This document shows positions 58,726 through 64,000 of a DNA stretch of 64,000 bases, piece by piece. A program made the translations under genes and the position numbers. Each line of letters starts with the position of its first letter. The first letter of the stretch is position 1. The DNA is from Erythrocercus mccallii (taxonomy: Eukaryota; Chordata; Aves; Passeriformes; Dicruridae): the NCBI GenBank assembly GCA_013397435.1, contig VZRG01000752.1:62001-126000 (forward strand). Reading direction: 5' to 3'. A model generated the notes under the pieces. That model was not told where the DNA came from, made no database searches, and saw nothing but the letters and a program-made list of their open reading frames with translations.

Positions 58726-61700
58726 AGGATGAGATTTGTGCACATGTTTGTGGCCAGGGTGCCAAAACCTCTTGCTTCCCTCCCACACTGCCCTGCTAAA
58801 TGACACTGGCAGGAGAAGGAGGCACCACTGGAGAGCACCTGCCTGCTGAGGTGTCTGGTGCACAGAGCCCCATGAGCCAGCATGTCTGTTGTGTACCTCT
58901 GCGTGTTGGCCCTGGCCACTGCCACCCCTCAGGGGTGTCCAGCCCACCCCACTGCCCCTCCTGACACCTGGCACCCAGCACAGTCATGCAAGGGACTGCA
59001 AAGGACACCACAGGCCTGCAGGTAATGCAGGAAGGGCAGGAATCATGCCAAGGCATCCCAGGCTTTGACTTCATAGCCAGGGTTTAATTTCTTCTTTTTC
59101 AAAGAAAAGAGAAAAGGTTTTCTAGTCTTAGAGGCATCTTCAGGAGGAGCAGGCACTCAGGAGCCTGTGCAGGTTGATGCAGTCTCTTTAAATATTTAAT
59201 TTCTCTTGAGGTGTGGTATGTTTTTCTATCTCCTGGGAGACTGTTAATTTGTGCCTTTTTTTCCTGAGGGACACTTTACTCTTCTGACTTTTAAGTCCAT
59301 TTTTGGTATTCTGACACATATTGGTGTGTACTCTCAGGGGATCTTGTCAGTTGGAGACAAAATGGACTCTGCAAGTCTAGCAGGGGTAACACTGCTGGTG
59401 TTTCACATGATTTGCTTTGGTGGGGATCTTCTCCATGTTACTGAGAAGGATACACTCAGACATCCTAAGCAAGGATTGGGTTTTCACCCTCTTTATTCCA
59501 GCAGGGCAGTGAAAGGTGTTGTTTTGGCATGATGTGTGGTTAAATCAGATTATATGAATTGGAAACAGAGGTAAACATGAGGAATTTTTTTAGAAAATCA
59601 CTAGATGAGAAGGAGATCCTTCAAAAGTGGGGTCTCTTTCTGAATGTCTGTGAAAAAAAAAGATGGCCAGTCACTCATAGCTGAGCAAAAGGCTTTGACC
59701 CAGTGGTTTTGCAGAAAAAGGGGGCGAGTTTTTGATAACAATATCTTGCTAGGTTGTTGAATCCTATGTTGCATGGAAACAGCATGGAAACAGAAATACA
59801 GCACAGAAATCTGAGAAATTGCTTAAAAATGAATGGAGAAATGTTTCTTGTTTCTTTATGCTGGGACAAAAGTACATTTCACATCTGTCACATGTGCCAT
59901 TAACCCCAGGAGTGGCCCAGGCAACCTCCCACTGCCACCAGCTTCCTCCCTGTCCAGGCTGGCAGCCAGAAACCTTGTTCTTCTGCCAGTACACAGAGCA
60001 CATTTGAGCTACTTGTCATTGCAATGGCAGACACCCCAGAATGTCAGCGTAGAAGTAATTTTTTTCTCCGTGGAACTGTATTTTAAAGAGATTTTTTTAA
60101 ACTTACTTGAAAAATACTTCCACCTTGAAGAAACAAATGACTGGTGGTAGTAGTCTACATACTTACACAGACAGCTGTTACCTATTTTATTAGTCAGTGC
60201 TTGGATCTCAGAATCAAAATCTGAGATTCATCAACATTGGCAACACCCTACAGTGTCTTCCCAAGAAATGAATACTTCTGACCATAAGCATTTTGAAGCG
60301 ACTTTGATATTGGCATTAAGTTTCTGTTCAGAATTATTTATTTGGGAGGAGATTTCACAAAAGTCCTTCCTTTGTTATATAGCAATGTAACATATCAAAA
60401 CACAGGCATTTGGATCTAATTAACAATAGCAAGATTTTTCTTCATGAAGAAAACAGAGAACCACTTTGGTCCATGTTGTGGGTCCTGAAGTTAGTTGTTA
60501 GAAAATTATTTCCAGAATCTTCCTCTCTTTGCATTTTTATTTTGTGTACTGTCTTCTGGCGAAGGCACTGTACGGGGTAGTCTTTAAGCCTTTTCAAAAT
60601 ACAGGCAAATGTTCCTTTTCTTCCTGAAGCTGCATACTAAATTATAATGAGGAGCCATTTCATTTTCCACTCATTTGTCTCAGAGCAATAAACATTAAAA
60701 TATCAGAAGTAATTCATAATCTCCAGACAACAATATTATACTTAATATGAAGGAAAATATTTTCTATCTATGTTACTGCCACACAGTCCTCCCAAAGAGC
60801 ACTTGGTGTGTAACTCTGATATTACAGTAAAGCCTAACTTTCAGAAAATCTGAGACGATCAGGAAAATATTCTGGAAAATATAGCCACGTACCCCAGAAT
60901 ATTAATTTTTCTAATAGAATAGCAAAATACATCCAAAGCTGGGAGTTTCTAGCTATGCAACATTGACATGTGTCAATGGATTTGTGGGCACACATGTATG
61001 TAGGCTTTTGATTCCCCTTTAATGCTGAATTTCTTAAAGGGTACATGGACAATGACTACTGCTATCTCCAGGTGCTCTGATACATGTGCTACAGAGATAT
61101 TTCAGGAATTTAGCAGGGGCTAATTTTCAAACACCTCACACAAACAGTGAATTTTTGCAGGTCCACTCAGCATCCTCGGCTGTGAGAAGAGTGGTGGAAA
61201 GATGAACCAGCTAACTAGCTGCATGGACAATTCACCAATGAGGCTGGGAGCATGTCCTCCTAAAACCACTTTCCTGGTTCAAAACAAGGCAACTGGGTCT
61301 GGCACTGCTGTGCACCAGCACACTGGAAGTGTGTCAGGGATCTGCTGAACTCCCTCTTCCCACTCTTGGAAGTTCTGTGCTAAGAGCGGAGTCAATGGCC
61401 CCTGTTGCATCTCTTCCCTGTGACTGAAGCCCAGTGGCAAATATTGCTGCCCTTCAGCTAGACACCACCTCCTTACCTTCTGGGTGTCAGCTCTCTGAGC
61501 AGATGCCTTTTTGCCCTTATATCAATGACACAGCATTTTCTGCAGGACTGGCTTTTTCATTTAAAATGTTCCTCAGTGTTCCTCTAAAATTTCATCTCTC
61601 TTACCTTATGAAAGGAAAGCTTGCCCCCTTTTTTATCACTTAGAAAGATTAAATTAGCTTCTCAGCTGATAGTAGACAAGATATACTTCATATTCCAGAG

Positions 61701-62539
61701 GCAATCTGACTACAAGGCCTGAACTGAGCAAGAGTAATTCAATTGACTCTACTCAAGCTGCACTAATTTACACCAACTATAAATTAATCTTTTCGTGTGA
61801 AATATGTCTAGGACTGACCTTGCAGTATCCAACTGACTGAATTAATTCTGGGCAGCATCTCACCTTTAAAATAATGTAGAACTCCTTTTTAGGAAATTAG
61901 CCAAAACTTTGCATTTTCACCCTTAAAGGATAAGTCAAAGAGCAGCACTGTAAGAAAGATGACAGCAGAATTAGGCCAATCTCTTACACCATCCACATAC
62001 AAACTACATTTATCTATGATACAGGTGATGAAAACGTAGTATTTTCCACATGATTTTTCTATCTTCTCCTTGCTTGTTCCTGTCATTTCACTGTGGTTTT
62101 TATTCTCTTTTCTGCACAAAAGCCTACTCTGTACACTTTATTAATGTGAAATACCACAGAAAATGAAAGATCCAGATGGCTGCATGAAGACTGTGAATCT
62201 GTAAGAGAGATCTCTGCATCTTCTTAAGCCACCCATGTTTTGCTTTTTTTGTGCAGGATCACAGCTGTTGACAGGACAGCCAGCGTTACTGCAGGGAGAC
62301 CTCATGCCGGAGGACCAGGGTGCTGGTCTACCCAGGCAAGGGAAGGCAGAAATGAACACAGAAAGTTTTCTATAAGGGCCACTTGATTTCACCCAATGAA
62401 CTGGGGCTCAGGCCAACCAAACCTGGCCATGCCATGCTGCCTGCAGTTTCTTTGCCACCACCATGCAAATCTATATTCATCAGATCATTCAAACAGAAAC
62501 GTTGTCATGCTATTTGGGACTGCAATGGAAAAGGTCCCA

Positions 62540-62605
62540 GTCATCATGGAGTTTTTTGGTCTTCCTATGCCAACATGTTTCTGTGATTTTATTCTATGAT
62601 TCTTT
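62540..62605 (+). mobile_element. Possible decayed CR1 3' tail
   Basis: 'ggtcttcctatgccaacatg' followed by TCTGTGATTTTATTCTATGATTCTTTGA looks like the last bases of a CR1 with its TTCTATGA tail. Upstream similarity is weak. Confidence 0.4.
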
Positions 62606-63715
62606 GACTTACTGTTCCGTCTTTGATGAAAAGTTAAACCAATATTACTCATCTGCCCTGTCTACCTGGCAAATGCAATCAGAGCTCTTTACTTAAAGTA
62701 AATAACTGAATACATTTGCCTTAAGCTACCCTTAGCACCTTTTTAATCAGGGAAAGAAAGCACTTACAGCAATTAAAGCAAAAGTCAATGTGTAAAAATC
62801 AGCTTTAAATTAGTTTCTCTGCACTGTCAATTATTTTAAAAACATTTTTGACTGCTTAAATTAATTCCAATTTGAATTCAGGGCGCACATTGCCACAGAA
62901 TGAAATTCAGGACATAATTTTTTTCTCATCACTACTGAGCCTTTACAGTCATATCTTTTCTCTTTGCTTTTTTCCTGCTTCTCTTGAGTCATCGCTAATG
63001 AAATCTCTAAATATAGGTATGACTAACAATGCAAACTTTAGAAACTGTATGTAAACTACCACAAGAAAAACAGATCAGAGAGTTATGCTCACCAGAAATT
63101 CTAACAACTGTTGCCAACCACTACATGCAAGTGATGATTACTGCATTTTCCTCATTAGAAAGGCAGCTGTCATATAGCTTACGGTTTGGACAGAAAGAAA
63201 TAAGTTAGCATATTGCTTAAGAGCTGTCTGCTAAATCCTTGCTCTGTTTTGCCAAAAATACTCTAGAACATAAAATCTTTCATTCTGCAGAATAATAAGT
63301 GTCATGTTTCCATTTCCCAGTGTCTTGTCAGATTGTTTAAGATAATCAGGATCAAATAAGACAAACACAATGGGCTCCGGACCTCAGATTTCAGCGCAGT
63401 GGTTTTGACACTGCCAAAGGCAAATGACAAACCAAGCAAAGACTAAATGCTTGGTACTGTTGCTTAGCCCACCGCATGGATACAGTTTTTATCTTTTAAT
63501 CGCATTTTTTGACAAGAAGCTACCAATACAGCCTCCAGTGTCAGACAGTAACTCTCAAAGACTCTGGCAGGCATATGGTCAGGACCAAAAGTAATTATTT
63601 GGCAAGCCCAAGTACAGGCATCTGAATCAGATGGTCAGCTGAGCGTGCCTGAAGATGTTTTGTGCTGGACGACCCAGATAAAGCACCAGCTGATCAACCA
63701 CCAGTTGATATTTAA

Positions 63716-63740
63716 TACTACTACTACTACTCCTACTAGT
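63716..63740. repeat. (TAC)n microsatellite
   Basis: TAC units repeat about six times with one interruption (TCC) before the phase is lost. Confidence 0.85.
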
Positions 63741-64000
63741 AATAACAATGATGGTGCTAACTGGATAATGCCAAAGGAAGTTCACCACTGAGCTCCTTTT
63801 CCCACAGTCATTCTCTGCCTCTACTTCCCCCATGTTCAGGTCCATTTTCCCCATTATCTGACAGTCCAGATTATCTGAGTATTTGTTTACAACAGGTGGT
63901 ACATGAGTTACCTTGGGTGAAGACCATTCCTACACAATTGCAATACACAGTTGGACAGGAACAATCAGGACTGATTATTTCTAGCATGTGGGATAAGTAA

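Larger units (their letters stand above)
58726..64000. other. Non-coding right end of the window
   Basis: No supported exon. A direct duplication GCATGGAAACA occurs twice at about 59770-59791. A possible CR1 tail at 62540-62605 and a (TAC)n microsatellite at 63716-63740 are listed separately. Confidence 0.45.

Noticed and set aside
1..64000. CRISPR arrays, tRNA and rRNA genes, bacterial operons
   Set aside because: No regularly spaced repeats, cloverleaf-type sequences or gene-dense layout were seen. The window is vertebrate non-coding DNA.

Overview
This window looks like vertebrate nuclear DNA, most probably from a bird. It has AT-rich non-coding sequence, one strong CpG island, several 3' fragments of CR1 LINEs (the dominant retrotransposon of birds and other sauropsids) ending in the TTCTATGA-type tail, one solo retroviral LTR, and old MIR/L2-like relics. 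There is no sign of mammalian L1 or Alu. There are no bacterial-style operons, no CRISPR array, and no tRNA or rRNA gene that I can recognise. The species cannot be named from the sequence alone.

Layout. Positions 1-960 are plain non-coding sequence. Positions 990-3440 form a CpG island broken by a 579-base assembly gap (1642-2220) and by long pyrimidine tracts. On the minus strand, just left of the gap, an ATG in good Kozak context opens a 98-codon frame that runs into a consensus splice donor. This is the best candidate for a first coding exon, with the gene continuing leftwards out of the window. I do not recognise the protein. Everything from about 3.4 kb to 64 kb would then be upstream flank of that gene. 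If the CpG island instead serves a plus-strand gene, the same stretch would be a large first intron. I found no convincing coding exon in those 60 kb.

Mobile DNA. CR1 fragments lie at 5285-5618 (+), 31201-32087 (-), 32088-32205 (-), 37378-37628 plus 38347-38500 (-) split by 37629-38346 (+), 48955-50312 (+), 58205-58725 (-), and perhaps 62540-62605 (+). The 48955-50312 copy is interrupted by a 324-bp solo LTR (49606-49929) with TG...CA ends and a perfect 6-bp target duplication. A second LTR-like stretch with an AATAAA signal lies near 36360-36810 but has no proven ends.

Most unusual structures. Two pairs of perfect inverted duplications have sharp edges. One is 129 bp long (27101-27229 and 28509-28637) and the other 62 bp (17870-17931 and 20185-20246). 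In both, a short direct duplication sits at the loop-facing side of the right-hand copy, which suggests a shared template-switch mechanism or a shared assembly artefact. A tandem array of roughly 150-175 bp units carrying CCCTAA telomere-like motifs lies at 22843-23181.
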